Assembly (NCBI GenBank): GCA_947095535.1
Contig: OX352774.1
Coordinates: 79,050,416-79,114,415 of the forward strand
DNA: 64,000 nt
Origin: Poecilobothrus nobilitatus
Taxonomy: Eukaryota; Arthropoda; Insecta; Diptera; Dolichopodidae
Direction: 5' to 3'
Translations under genes and position numbers: made by a program
In this document: one piece after another, positions 1-10,980 of the stretch
Position numbering within the stretch: position 1 is the stretch's first letter
Layout of the letters: every line of letters begins with the position of its first letter
The notes under the pieces: model-generated
The model's input: the letters and a program-made list of their open reading frames with translations, nothing else
Told to the model about the DNA's origin: nothing
The model's database searches: none

Positions 1-540
1 ATTAATAACTAATACCAATACCAATAATAATAGTTGCTACAGTGACAGTGGGACTGCCTTCAATTATTACCTCATGCAGGAAGATGTTATATACTTCTGC
101 GTGTTTGATGTTGCAACTGTTGATGGCTATAGCCACTGTTAGCAAAGTAGAGGGATTAATTAACAGTCCCACTCTCAATTCAATGTTTCCGCAGCCTTGT
201 CCTATCCTTTCCTATCTCTACTCCCTAGCCAATATACTTCGTTAGTAGATAGGGGTTTCATCCAATTATATTGATTAAAGGGGAAGGTGGGTTTAGCTAG
301 TAAGAATATGACACTACCAAAGGGAATGCTTGGTGTCTTTGGAAGATGCCCACCTCCCTTAGGAAAAAAAAATCCTGTCCTCTAAAATCAAAATTGAAAT
401 TAAACCGATTGAATTGATTTTAAACCGACCTCTTTAGCCAATATAATTGATAAAATTCTTAATTGCCGGCGCAGGAACTAAAAATGGAAAGGATAAAACA
501 GGGATCCGGAATCTGAATTGGCTGAGAACAATAAATTGTT
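1..540. other. Higher-GC left-edge segment, possible mobile-element end
   Basis: Base composition here is visibly less A/T-rich than in the following 3 kb, and homopolymers are few. On the minus strand a frame stays open from about position 206 down to the window edge, with a hydrophobic stretch rich in I, V, L and T. It has no start codon in view and I do not recognise it. Positions 280-362 hold an imperfect inverted repeat (GGGGAAGGTGGG against CCCACCTCCC). A purine-rich GGGAGGTGGG on the minus strand could be a retrotransposon polypurine tract, but no long terminal repeat can be seen. The nature of the segment is unknown. Confidence 0.25.
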
Positions 541-3500
541 ATTTCTATTTTGTTAAGAATGACAAATTCATCTACAGTTTAGTTTTATTTAACAGAGTAC
601 GTCTATAAATGGATCTAAATAAAAGCCAATTAAATACTATAAGAAATTTATTGTAGACGCTATTTCAGTATTGTTGAGGGCATAAAAAATCATGGTTGCA
701 AAATTTTTGAGAAATTCCAAAATTTAATTACTATTTTTCATCAAAAAATTCATATGAATGAACCACAGTATCGTTTTATTTTGTTTTTGTTATGAATTTT
801 TAAAATACTCATTTTATTTTTATATTATTTACAACTTCTTCAACATAAAAAGGTATTATTTTATATTTAAATGAAAGTATTTCATTGTAAAGATATTTTT
901 AACATTAAATGTATACAAATGCACTTATTAAATTTTAATTCCGGGTATTTTACATTTTTTTTATTTTTAAATTTTTATTTTTTTTAATAAAATAAAAAAA
1001 ATATTTATCTTGATTTGATTTTTTTTTTCCAATGTATTGGCCCAATTTACATTTAAAGTTTTTTTATACAAAGATTGAAGATCTGATCGACCAATAAAAT
1101 TGACAGGTATTATAAAAGATATCTTTCGATTTAAATATGAAAAAATAGAAAGATAATTTTTATTAATAAATCTTTAGAAAAACTAAAAATATTTTTTTCT
1201 TTTAATGATGAAGGCTGCGCTAAATCTCAAATAATCAGCAGACGTTAGGTCATAGTGCAACTTAAAAATAGGAGAACTTATATCAGAAGTTGAGAACTCA
1301 AATTCAAACTCAGATTCGGCCACATGCTTTTGATTATCAACAATTGGTTATGTGCAGTACTAAAGATTTAGCATAATTCATATTAAAAAGATTAAATTTA
1401 TATAAACGATAATAAAAAAATATGCTAATGAAACCCAAAATAAAGTCATCTAGACAGTGAAAATTAAATAGAAGAAATTTCTATTTTACATAGCGATAAG
1501 AGAAATAAATTATCAAGGAGCACAAACATTCTGATTGTTAAACATAAATGTTATATTCACAATTCCTTTTTAAGTTATAATAATTTAATTTATTAAAATA
1601 CTTATATAGACTTATAAAAGACTTATTATTAACTTATTAAAAGGCTTTTAACTTATACAAAATGGTTTGTCAATAGAAACTGTAGAAACTTTTCAAAATC
1701 AAGATTCAGGCAATTTATATAACCTTGAGTTTAATTGGATAAGAGGATTCAACTCTGATAAACTAGTAGTAATAAACTGCTTAGTAGAAAGAATTATCAA
1801 ATCTAAAGTCGTATATAGGGCTGCCAAGAAAAACTGAAAATTTCTCAGTACAAAATATTATCAACTTGATTTCGGTTCCAGTGCATGAGGAGATTACAGA
1901 AAAGGAATCGTCGAATGAACTAACCAAAACGGGTCAGAACATCAGCTGAGCGTTGAAGATACCCCATCTGCCCTCTTACCTATATATAAACTCTTAAATT
2001 CAGTATTAGGAACAACTTCTTTAATTTGGCCAAAAAGTGATGGTATGCTTGAAGGTTGAACCTTGTGTCCGAATTTGAATTTCAAAAAATAAAATTTTAT
2101 ACTTTGTATATACATAAACCTGAAATAAGACAATTGTTATGCACGTGAATCTGTCAAGAAAAAGTTGGAAACATCTTGGTATTTTCTTTTTTCAAAATGA
2201 AACCTTTGACCTGTAATAATTAATCTGAAGAAACTTAAACAATAACTGATTAATAGCTTTTCTCCTACGTTTTGTGCACTGTACACTGTAAACCTAAAGT
2301 CTAGTAACTAGGGACCTGTTAGCTCAGTTTTCATTAATAGGAAAAAAAAAATAACTTTTAGCCTGGTCTGTAAAAACCTAGAAATATTTGTATTGATAAT
2401 ATTGCAATATTATCAATACAAATCAATATAAATAAATTATAAATTGTAATACAATCAATATACAATACATAATTATAGAATATAAGTTCTGTCCTTCAAT
2501 ATTATGTCTTCAAAAAAAGAATATCTTGAAAAAGAAATTCAAAAAAATAAATTTCATGCACATTCAATCAAAAAAAAAAGTTTTTGATCCTTTTACGTTA
2601 AATCTTCTACAGTTTAGACTCTAGATTTTTTTAGTCTCTTTAAAATTGCAATTCAAGTTGTGAAAATACCTTAGAGATGACAAGATTCACTACTAATTAT
2701 AGAAGAATTTTACTTTAATTGTAAAAATAATGTCCTTGTTTGTAGCATTGTATGTAAAAAAAAACAAAATACATACATATGTACATATATGTAATTAATA
2801 AATTCAATGAAAAATTTAATTACTGAATTTATAAATACATATATAATAATATTATATAAGTATATTATATATATTGACTTTTTTAACATTTTTTTTTTTT
2901 TTATTTTTTAATAAAAAATAATTATTGCAAAGTTAAATGAATGGAAATTTAAAAAAAAATGGCTGAATTTTTTTTTTTTTCGTTTTGTGTATTGTATTTT
3001 AAAAATGAATTTTTTAATAATTATTATATTCATAAAATTAAATAAATGAAAATTAATTTAAAATTTAAAAAATAATATAAAAATATAAAAATTGTTTTTA
3101 TTTATTTCTTTATTATAACTTGTCCTCTTTGAGGTAATTAAATTTATGTTCGTTTTGACTTTTTTCATGGATGAATGAATTTTAAAATTGAAAATTATAA
3201 CCTATTAAATCAATAATTGGATATTAATAAAAATTAATTAAATTTATTTTTTGTTATTAATACTTTGATTATTTTATACATTTAAATTTTTTTTTATTTT
3301 TGTTTTTGTAATTTTTTGTTATTAAAGATTTAATTATAAAAATTATAAATGTTAAAAAAGGTTAAGGTTATTTTTGTTTTTTTTTTTTTTTGATTAATTA
3401 ATCGTAGATTACTTGGCGTTGCCATGGCGAACATTTGAAAGTTCTTAGACTCTTTTTATTTTGTAATTTTTGCAAAGTTAAAAATGTTATTTAAATTTTT

Positions 3501-3588
3501 GATATAGTAAATATGTAAGAGTATTTATTATGTAATTTGTATTCAAATTTTAATTACTACATCGTCATTACATCGTGGGTATTCATGC
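541..3588. other. A/T-rich intergenic DNA with two short orphan frames
   Basis: No gene can be supported. A plus-strand frame without ATG is open at 1652-1837 (61 codons) and has mixed, coding-like composition, including an NLYNLEFNWIRGFNSDKL segment. A minus-strand frame at 1942-2133 ends in a segment containing PNTEFKSLYIGKRADG, and a good splice donor (GGTAAGAG) lies inside it. Both look like decayed coding fragments of unknown origin. The rest is A/T runs and a 38-bp palindrome listed separately. Confidence 0.4.
2386..2423. repeat. 38-bp perfect palindrome
   Basis: ATTTGTATTGATAATATT is followed by its exact reverse complement around a central TGCA, so both strands can form a 19-bp stem with no loop. 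No flanking gene or element explains it. It may be the joined ends of a small inverted-repeat element or chance in A/T-rich DNA. Confidence 0.75.
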
Positions 3589-5114
3589 TAGGCTTGCCAT
3601 CTGTACTGTTTTAAGAAATACAGTACTGCTTTTTTAGAAGTGTATTATTCATGTACTTTTTTTATACTAAATTGTAAAGAAGTATACAAATGTACTTATT
3701 TTATGTAGGGTTTATATTATGGAGAATTTTAATTTTTTCGCCAAAATAAAAAGACTAGCAAGAAAAACTTAACCTAAAGAGGTAATAAAACAATAAATTA
3801 TTATTTTTAGGTGGGAATTATAGCAAATATTTGACATATATAAATTTTATAGTAAATATTTGACATTCGTGACATTTATGAATTAGAAAAAGTTAAAGAA
3901 AAAATAAATAAATAAACTTATTTTTTATATAAATTTGGGAGTTGAATTTCTTCGATTATATTAAAAAAAATTTTTCTTTATCACTTTCTAAAATATATTT
4001 AAAAACAAAACACAAATTAATTGAACTAAATGAAAACCTTTTTATTATTACCTTTTTTAATAATTAATTTTTTAATATTTTCCATTTTTTTAAATTTAGT
4101 TTTTTTTTAATTTTAAGCTATATATTAAATTTGAACTATTTTAAATTCGAACTGACACATCAGCTGAAGCTTATTTAACTCTTATTTCACATATAAGTAC
4201 AATATTACAAAATGCTATTTTAAAATTTGAGCAAGAAGGTCCTGTTATTATTGAAATGTATTATGTGATGAAAAATTTGCGTACAGTTCTAAATAATCGT
4301 TTCGAAGAAAGATATTTCGGCATTATTGCAAACAGAAATTTAGAATTATGTGATAACTTGGCCGAAAAGGACTTATTTATTAAGAGAGCCGCGCGAAAAT
4401 AATTCAATACATAGAAGCCAGATTTGCTTTTAATAATTAATTGGAAAAACTAAGCTTTTTTAAATTAGAAGAAACACCAAATTTCAAGTCATTGTGTAAT
4501 ATTATTAAAGTTTTCCCAAAGTTTTAGTTTTTCCAAGCTAAATTTGGATTTGGATGGATGTACTAATTGATCAGATTTCCCATTTAAAAGAAATTATGCC
4601 ATCATTGATGACATTATCTTACGAAGAAAAGTGGATTAAATTTTTCAAAAAATATTGTGCTCCAAATATGCTTAAAATTGTGCAATCTATATTTACAATT
4701 CTGCACTCAAATTCAAGGAAAGGAGTGAAAGACTGTTTAGTCTCTTATTTAAAGCTTGAAGAACAGACAGAAGTCGTTTAAGCGTAGGAAATGCAGAATT
4801 TTAAATTTTTGTTAAACACAATTACAAAAAAAGTTGTGTAGAATTTGTTTTAAATGAAAATAATATTTTAAACCAAATTAAAAAAAATTAAAAGTACAAA
4901 TAATAATATTTACAAGTATAAATTTAATTTACAATTAAATAAAATATTATTTAAATGAATTACCAAAAATTTAATTTAATATTAATAGCTAATGGATAGC
5001 GTTTTATTTATATAATTATGTATAGTTTTCAATATATAAATTATTTCTTATAAAATATTGAAAATATGTATTTTTGTATGTCCTTTTTTTCACAATTTAG
5101 ATCTGGCAAGCCTA
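3589..5114 (+). mobile_element. hAT DNA transposon, decayed, with intact 8-bp target duplication
   Basis: The element starts TAGGCTTGCCATCT and ends with the inverted copy AGATCTGGCAAGCCTA, so the terminal repeats share TAGGCTTGCCA. It is flanked by a perfect 8-bp direct repeat, ATTCATGC (3581-3588 and 5115-5122). An 8-bp duplication is the hallmark of hAT insertion, and the inside carries pieces of a hAT-type transposase on the plus strand (separate entry). At about 1.5 kb it is shorter than an autonomous hAT, so it is an internally deleted, immobile copy. Much of the interior outside the coding remnant is A/T-rich and featureless. Confidence 0.9.
4153..4781 (+). pseudogene. hAT transposase C-terminal remnant
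   Basis: Reading from ACATCAGCTGAAGC, the plus strand encodes a frame containing FEQEGPVIIEMYYVMKNL, which ends in a stop at about 4400. A second segment, partly in other frames (YIEARFAF, then FFKLEETPNF), leads to an open frame at 4554-4781 with WMDVLIDQISHLKEIMP, EEKWIKFFKKYCAPNMLKIV and QSIFTILHSNS. The order and spacing fit the C-terminal region of hAT-like proteins of insects and vertebrates, where the end of the RNase-H-like fold runs into the dimerisation segment (usually ..NLLKIVSFVLSIPGSNA..). Stops and frameshifts mean no functional protein. It lies inside the hAT element that ends at 5114 and shares its orientation. Confidence 0.7.
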
Positions 5115-5138
5115 ATTCATGCGCATTATATAGATTAA

Positions 5139-5614
5139 ACCATAGATATATTTAACTAATAGATAGGCAGTGAAGAAAATATTTTCAGCCAATTTTGAGA
5201 AACAGCTGAGTGAACCGTGCATATGTATTGCTTTAGTTTCCTCAGAAATCGGCTAAAAGGTGAAATAATTTCATTTCTAATTTTTTTAAGAGTTTTATCA
5301 CTTATTTTGTTACTTTACAAGTATGTAGTTAAAATTTTGAATAGCGTTAATTAAATTTAATTTTAATTTTAAAAACAAAATATATCAATTATTAAGTAAT
5401 ATAAAAACTTAAAATCTCTGAATGAAACTGGTTATGAAACACTGCTTTATATTATTTTAATAAATAAAAACAGCTGAGTGAACGAAATGTATACATATTA
5501 TAAAATGCATATGTATTTTTTTGACTGAATACGCTAAGGTAGGAAAACACATATTTAGAAGAAAAGAAACGACTATACCTAACTTCCCATCTATTAGTTA
5601 ATATATCTATGGAT
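5139..5614. mobile_element. MITE with ~25-bp terminal inverted repeats
   Basis: ACCATAGATATATTTAACTA at the left pairs with the reverse complement of TAGTTAATATATCTATGGAT at the right, and the match extends into AATAGAT on both sides. The arms differ by about one base. The ~480-bp interior has no coding potential, and a 14-base motif ACAGCTGAGTGAAC occurs twice in it (about 5202 and 5470). It begins about 20 bp after the neighbouring hAT ends. Superfamily is unknown because no clear target duplication is visible. Confidence 0.7.
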
Positions 5615-5639
5615 TTAATATAGACAATTATAAGAAACT

Positions 5640-6875
5640 ATGGTTTTGCCTTTTATTTTCTTTTTAATTTGTTACGGTCGGCGGAAAGAAGCAAATTAAT
5701 CCAAAAAATAAAATAAAAATGAACTCCTCAGCTTTGTTAGATCGACTTGTCGGTACGGGTTAACGAAATCTAACATAAAATTTGTTTTTATCTTTTTTTA
5801 CACCTACTTATACATATATGTATATGTGGCATGTACAAACATATGTATATAAAAACGCTCTGTAAAATTAAATACAATTTGCTTGTATAAAACTGTTTGA
5901 AGTGATAATGTGGTAGCAGTGCGGTAGTTTAAGTAAGGAAGTATAAAAGTATAGTTTAAGTATAAAATTTTCAACATTCTTTGTGCAGAAAATTTTCAGC
6001 GTCTGCTGCAGCGCTAAAAAAGGTAATGAAAATTTTACGCATCTCATGTAGAAACTTTTCAGCGCTAAATTAAGCACAAAAGGTGACGTACAAAATACTC
6101 GACAAAATATTCTACACTACTTTCATAGCTGAAAAATGCAGTTATTTCGTGCAGTGCAAATTCTAAATTTACTAAACCAATCGCAAAGTTGTACAGTGTA
6201 AAAAACATATTTGCTGTGATTGAATTTGTAAAAAGGGGTAAACTGCTGAAAATTTTACTTGCAGTGCATAGTTATTTCATGCAGTTACAAATTCTAAATT
6301 TACTAAACCAATCGCAAAGTTGTACAGTGTAAAAAACTTATTTGCTGTGATAGAATTTGTAAAAAGCGGTAAACTGCTGAAAATTTTTTATCAGGGTTAT
6401 ATTTTTATTATTTTCTCAAATCAAAAAATCTCAATGTTAAAATGAAATTTAAATTGTACAACTTTCCCATACACGATACAAGTCAACTACAAACCAAAGA
6501 CTCCGCCCACAAAAATCAAAATTTTTTGATGTTCATCCAAACAACTTTTTAACCTTCAAAATTGTTTTACAACCTCCCATACACGATACAACTTATCAAG
6601 TCTGCGTACCAAGTTTACAACCTAGTCCACCGTGTATGGCAGCATTAAAAACTATTGATATTAAAAACTAACTAACTGTCAACTGCGTATAAAAGAATAG
6701 CATATATTGTATGAATCTATGCACATAAATATATTGAAAAGAAATGAATATACATGCATTGTATAGTAATAGTACTAAAGGTTTTAAACATCATTTGCAA
6801 TCATTTTTCATAGTTTATTATTGTTTAGAATTTTGAAAAAGTAACTTTTGCTGGTTAATTTTATTTTTTTTTAAA
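5640..6875. repeat. Non-coding region with a 130-bp tandem duplication
   Basis: A unit starting GTTATTTC and ending AAACTGCTGAAAATTTT occurs at 6141-6257 and again at 6271-6388, a period of 130-131 bp, with only a few differences. Both copies contain ACTAAACCAATCGCAAAGTT. Further right, TCCCATACACGATACAA occurs twice (about 6465 and 6585), suggesting more local duplication. No open frame of interest exists. The region may be the left part of the Harbinger element that follows, but no terminal repeat was identified. Confidence 0.65.
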
Positions 6876-7993
6876 ATGGGAAAAATATTATGGAAAGAAA
6901 GTTTCGTGATATTTTTAATAAAAAAAGTGCAAGAAAAAGAATATATGTATAACATTAGAAATTCACTTTATAAAAATAAATTAAAAAAACAGCAGTTTTG
7001 GTTAAAACTAGTAAATGAAATGAACGAAATATTTAAACCAAACGAGCCATTTACTTGTGGTAAGATTTTTGTATTATTAAGTGAAATAAAACTTATTTAA
7101 AACTTACAATTTTGTAGCCGAAGTGATAAAAAAATGGAATAATCTGAGATCATATTATACGTTAGGAAATAAAAAATTTTTAAAAGCTAAAAACAGTGAG
7201 ACAAGTGCTGATGATTTAGACAGGTTAGAAAATTCTTGGAAATATCAAACAGAATTAAGCTTTTTATCCGGTACTTTGGAGTCTACTCCTTCGGTAAATA
7301 ATTTTAATAACAAAAACTTAGATAAGTTTCGAAAAGTCATAATTTTTTTTGCATCAGGGTTTATTTGTAATTTCTTTTAACAGATTTTGCATGAAAAAAA
7401 TCAACTTCAGAAAGCAGTCCAATTTTTTTTATCTAACTCTAACAGCACCTTTGAATTTACAAATATTAATCGAAATTTTACCTACTCCACAGCTGAACAA
7501 ATATAAATATAGTTTTGACGACGGTTTTGAGGAATATCCTGAATTTACTAATGAAACTTCAACTGAAACTTCTAACGAGATGTTAATCAAACAAAATAGT
7601 GAAAAGTCACACAAAGTTTTTTTAACAAAGCTAATTACCCCTGCAACAAATATTGCGAATGAAAAAGAGGACGTAGAGTCATCATCATCTAGAAATCTCA
7701 GAAGCTCATTTTCAACACATGCAAAAAAGAAACCAAAAACTGTTAAATCGAAATATCAATACGATACTCTTGAAGCTGAACTACTTACAGCTTCAAAAAA
7801 TTTAACCAAAGTGATAGCAGAAAATGCAGTAAATAAATCAGGAAATTCAGAGAATCAAGCTTTTGGTCTCTACATTGCAGCGGAGATAGATAAGTTGCCG
7901 GAAAATATCCAATTAACATCGAAAACTAAAGTATTAGAAGTTGTAATGAAGCTGCGAGCAGAAGCATTAAAACAAAATGAATTAAAAGTGTAA
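6876..7993 (+). CDS. MADF/BESS-type DNA-binding protein, probably the accessory gene of a PIF/Harbinger transposon
   Basis: Three exons can be proposed. Exon 1, 6876-7059, starts at ATG and ends at the donor G|GTAAGA. Exon 2 starts at 7118 after TTTTGTAG; the split codon joins in frame and the intron is only 58 nt. Exon 2 then runs to about 7340, and a last exon from about 7440 ends with the stop at 7991-7993. The first two exons read WKESFVIFLIKKVQEKEYMY, FWLKLVNEMN and then VIKKWNNLRSYYTLGNKKF, the aromatic-residue pattern of a MADF (Myb/SANT-like) domain. The last part is acidic and serine-rich and finishes with FGLYIAAEIDKLPENIQ, resembling a BESS-like or oligomerisation tail. Such a gene facing a HARBI1-type nuclease gene is the usual two-gene layout of PIF/Harbinger elements, where the Myb-like protein helps the nuclease enter the nucleus and find DNA. 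The nuclease at 8200-8870 is broken, so this copy is probably a fossil, although this frame is still largely open. The third exon boundary is uncertain. A domesticated host MADF gene is the alternative. Confidence 0.6.
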
Positions 7994-8199
7994 AATAATC
8001 TTTTTTTTAATTTGTTTTGTCGGATAAACTTTATAAGTTATAAAAAGTAACATTAATCTATACGTATTAAGTTTTAAAAAGTGTTAAACTTTCTCTTATA
8101 TAATAAAAAAAATCAATATATTACATATTGCTTTTATTTTAAAATAGGCTCCTTTTTTTTCAATATCAAAATATCAATATTTTATTAAAATAAAATAAA

Positions 8200-8870
8200 G
8201 TTTTCCTTGCTTTTTTAGCACTTTTTTTTGGATTTCTTCTATCGCAGAATAAACCAATTAAGTTTTCTTTACAAAATATGATCAAATTCCTCACTTGGCC
8301 ATATTGTCAAAATTTGTTTTGCTTCGTAAAAAATTATGAAGGCAAATAAATCCAAGCTAAAACTTCTTCAATTTCTTTAGTAAGTGCAAGATATATTGGA
8401 AAAAATAAAACTTGAAATCTGTTAGCTAGTATTCCAAAAGCGTTTTTTTCCACAACGCGGCTATTTCTTGATAAGATATAAAAATCAACATCAACATACA
8501 AAAATCTATAATTTGCATCAGCAAATGAACGTGTTCCTTTATAATTATAATATGTGGAACCTGTTTTTCTTATAGATTTTATTAGACAAGTTTACCTAAA
8601 ATTTAAAAAAATTATTATGTCACTTTAAACATTCATTATGTTTATTGCCATCAATAGCTCCGATGCAATTTGAAAATCCCCAGATTTCATAAAACTCTTT
8701 TGAACTTGTAACCAATCATTTTCACATCGGAATAATTTTAAAAATATTGAGACAGCGCTAGGTAAATAGTCGAAACAGTTTCTTGTAATAACTTGCATAT
8801 GATCAATTGTTGAATTTGAAACGGAAATTGTAATGAGGTTTGAGTTTCACCTAAAATAGAAAATTAATTT
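8200..8870 (-). pseudogene. HARBI1-like PIF/Harbinger nuclease, broken
   Basis: On the minus strand, fragments in different frames follow the order of a Harbinger transposase. First NCFDYLPSAVSIFLKLF, then EFYEIWGFSNCIGAIDGNKH, which is the family signature around the first catalytic aspartate (usually FPNCIGAIDGKHI). Then STYYNYKGTRSFADANYRF with LYVDVDFYILSRNSR (second acidic region), and VVEKNAFGILANRFQVLFFP near the third acidic residue. Compared with the family, the stretch after YNYKGT is shortened and frameshifts separate the blocks, so no active enzyme is made. It converges on the MADF-type gene at 6876-7993. Confidence 0.75.
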
Positions 8871-8879
8871 AAACAAATA

Positions 8880-10270
8880 ATATAAATATGTATATATCAA
8901 AGCGTATAAACTAAGAAGGTATAATAAGTATTTCGATTTTATTTTAAGTTTTTATTTTCAGATTTTTTTAATAAAATCTAATTATTTGATAAACATTTTA
9001 TTTTAATTTATTTGCTTTCATATATATATACGTATGTACCAAAGTATCTCAATGTTAATTGTAAACTTCTGCTGGGCCTATACAATTTCTAAAACTGGTA
9101 TCAAATTTGGTTATATAAGGATGCACTTTTTTCAGTATTTCTCCAAATTGTATGCATGTCATTCTTTAAAATATTTTTGTATATTTTTATAATTTTATAA
9201 CAAATTTTAGTTAAAGAAAATGATGTATACTTACAATACACATACATACATGTATTTATATATCTTCATCTTTTCTGCGTAAAGCCCATTGTGTTGTATT
9301 TTTTACTTATTTTACTTTTTTTTATTTATTCATAGCCTTTTCATAGCTTTTCATATAATTTAGATTATTGTTAGCTATGATTTATTTATTGAAAAAATCA
9401 CAATACATATTTAAATTAATTACAAGCAATAAATCCGACTACATATTTTTCAAATATATAAGTTTCAAAAATCTGATTATAAAAATAAGTTTCAAATGTC
9501 AAAAAAAATTATTTCGTTGCTGAAAAATGTAAATTGATTTTACATTTTTAATGTATTAAAAAATGACACTTCTTATTTTTTACATTTTTAATGTATTGAA
9601 AAAAAAACTATCAATAGCAACCATGGCATCTAGCGGCAATTTCTGTACTTATGTAAGAACCATCGAATATCAACAATAACAGCTGTTTGATATATATAGC
9701 GGGCTCCATAAGGGCAACATATTGAGTTAAAAAAATTAAAAATAAACCAGCAGAGAATTTAAAAAGAAAAAATTTTAAAAATATTTAGGAAACATGTAAG
9801 TACTTACATATAAATAAAAAAAAGTGAAATGATTATTTTGTCTTATATATTAAAAACAGTGTTGAAAAATTTTGTTTACATATTTTTCATATACTATAGT
9901 ATGAATTTTAGATATACATAGTTTGTAAATATCATATACTAACAACTAAAAGTATGCAATTTTGGATGTATGCTTGTAAATATAAAAAAAAAAACAAAGA
10001 AGTGTCATATCGGCTTAAGGCTGATTTTCAAGACAAATTTTGTGCATATTATCGCAATTTTAGAAAGAGAAAGAAATAGTGTACTACATACCAATGGGAA
10101 AGATGGCGGAAAAAAATTAAAAAATATTATTATAACAACACTTTGACAGTTAAAATGTACATCATAAGCTAATTTATTAACGTTTATATTTATATTAAGC
10201 TAAAAATTTAAAAATTTTTATTTACAAAGTTATATAGTTTATTAATATTTACGTTCATGACTATAATATA
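8880..10270. other. A/T-rich intergenic DNA
   Basis: No open frame or recognisable repeat end can be supported. A few slightly GC-richer patches (about 9610-9720 and 10000-10120) may be the right flank of the Harbinger element or other decayed repeats. Confidence 0.35.
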
Positions 10271-10278
10271 ATAACGTA

Positions 10279-10389
10279 TGTTAAGGGTATAATACGTAAT
10301 ACGATACGTAATTTATTATACCCTTAACAGACGTTCATAAGGGCACATATATAGCCATACCCTTATGAACTTATGTTAAGGGTATAATA
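10279..10389. repeat. Nested inverted repeats (TTAAGGGTATAATA hairpins)
   Basis: GTTAAGGGTATAATA lies at about 10278, its reverse complement at about 10314-10328, and the direct form again at about 10375-10389. Inside the second interval GTTCATAAGGG (about 10333) pairs with CCCTTATGAAC (about 10360-10370). The result is a compact cluster of overlapping cruciform-capable sequence just left of the GTCCGTCCGTCC repeat, so it is probably an end structure of that repeat. Confidence 0.7.
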
Positions 10390-10980
10390 AATTTCCCATT
10401 GTGACACCTTAAAGGAGTGGAGCTAGATATAAGTTCAAATATATGGATAGACTCAGAATCGAATTCTAAGTCGATTAAGCCATGCACGTCCGTCCGTCCA
10501 CATGATAACTCACAAAATAAAGGAGCTAGGAAGCTGAAATTTGTTTTTCGTTACTGCTTTAGCAACATTTTTTCGGATAACATCGGAAATGTCGTTAAAA
10601 AACTGCAACTTGATACAATGTAAAATTTAACGACTTTTATTAATGCTGGCTGTTATTTTTGAGATGTCCCTTTATCTTAGGAACCAGAAGTCGGACCGAT
10701 GCAATTTAAAAAAGCCCCGATATTGTAATAGAAACTAAACAAGAAAACAAAAATAAAAAATGTTCCTGAAAGTGGCACCTTAGTTTTTGTGGTTCGTTTT
10801 TTGGGGCGGGCTAAAAGTCGAACTTTTATATTTTTATGTACTATATTTAAATTGTACTACAAAGTCGGTGAGTACGTTTTTTAAATCATGTCGGTCCGAC
10901 TTCTTATTCCCAAAATAAGGCTTTTGCAAACTATGCTATTACAGTCATAGGTTGTTTATGGAAAATCCCCATATTTTAGT
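10390..10980 (+). repeat. Dispersed fly-type repeat with GTCCGTCCGTCC, copy 1
   Basis: The unit reads GTGACACCTTAAAGG, then GAGCTAGATATA, AGAATCGAATTCTAAGTCGA, TTAAGC and GTCCGTCCGTCC. The same string order, in the opposite orientation, occurs at 34330-34770. Further right AGAAGTCGGACCGA (about 10686) is inverted as TCGGTCCGACTTCT (about 10890). A short frame at 10417-10623 is not a gene; it merely spans the repeat. Very similar sequence is abundant in fly genomes; I do not assign a family name. Confidence 0.7.

Noticed and set aside
6640..9720. Terminal inverted repeats of the large Harbinger element
   Set aside because: CTATTGATA occurs in inverted form near 6650 and 9610, but the match is short and irregular and no TWA duplication was seen.
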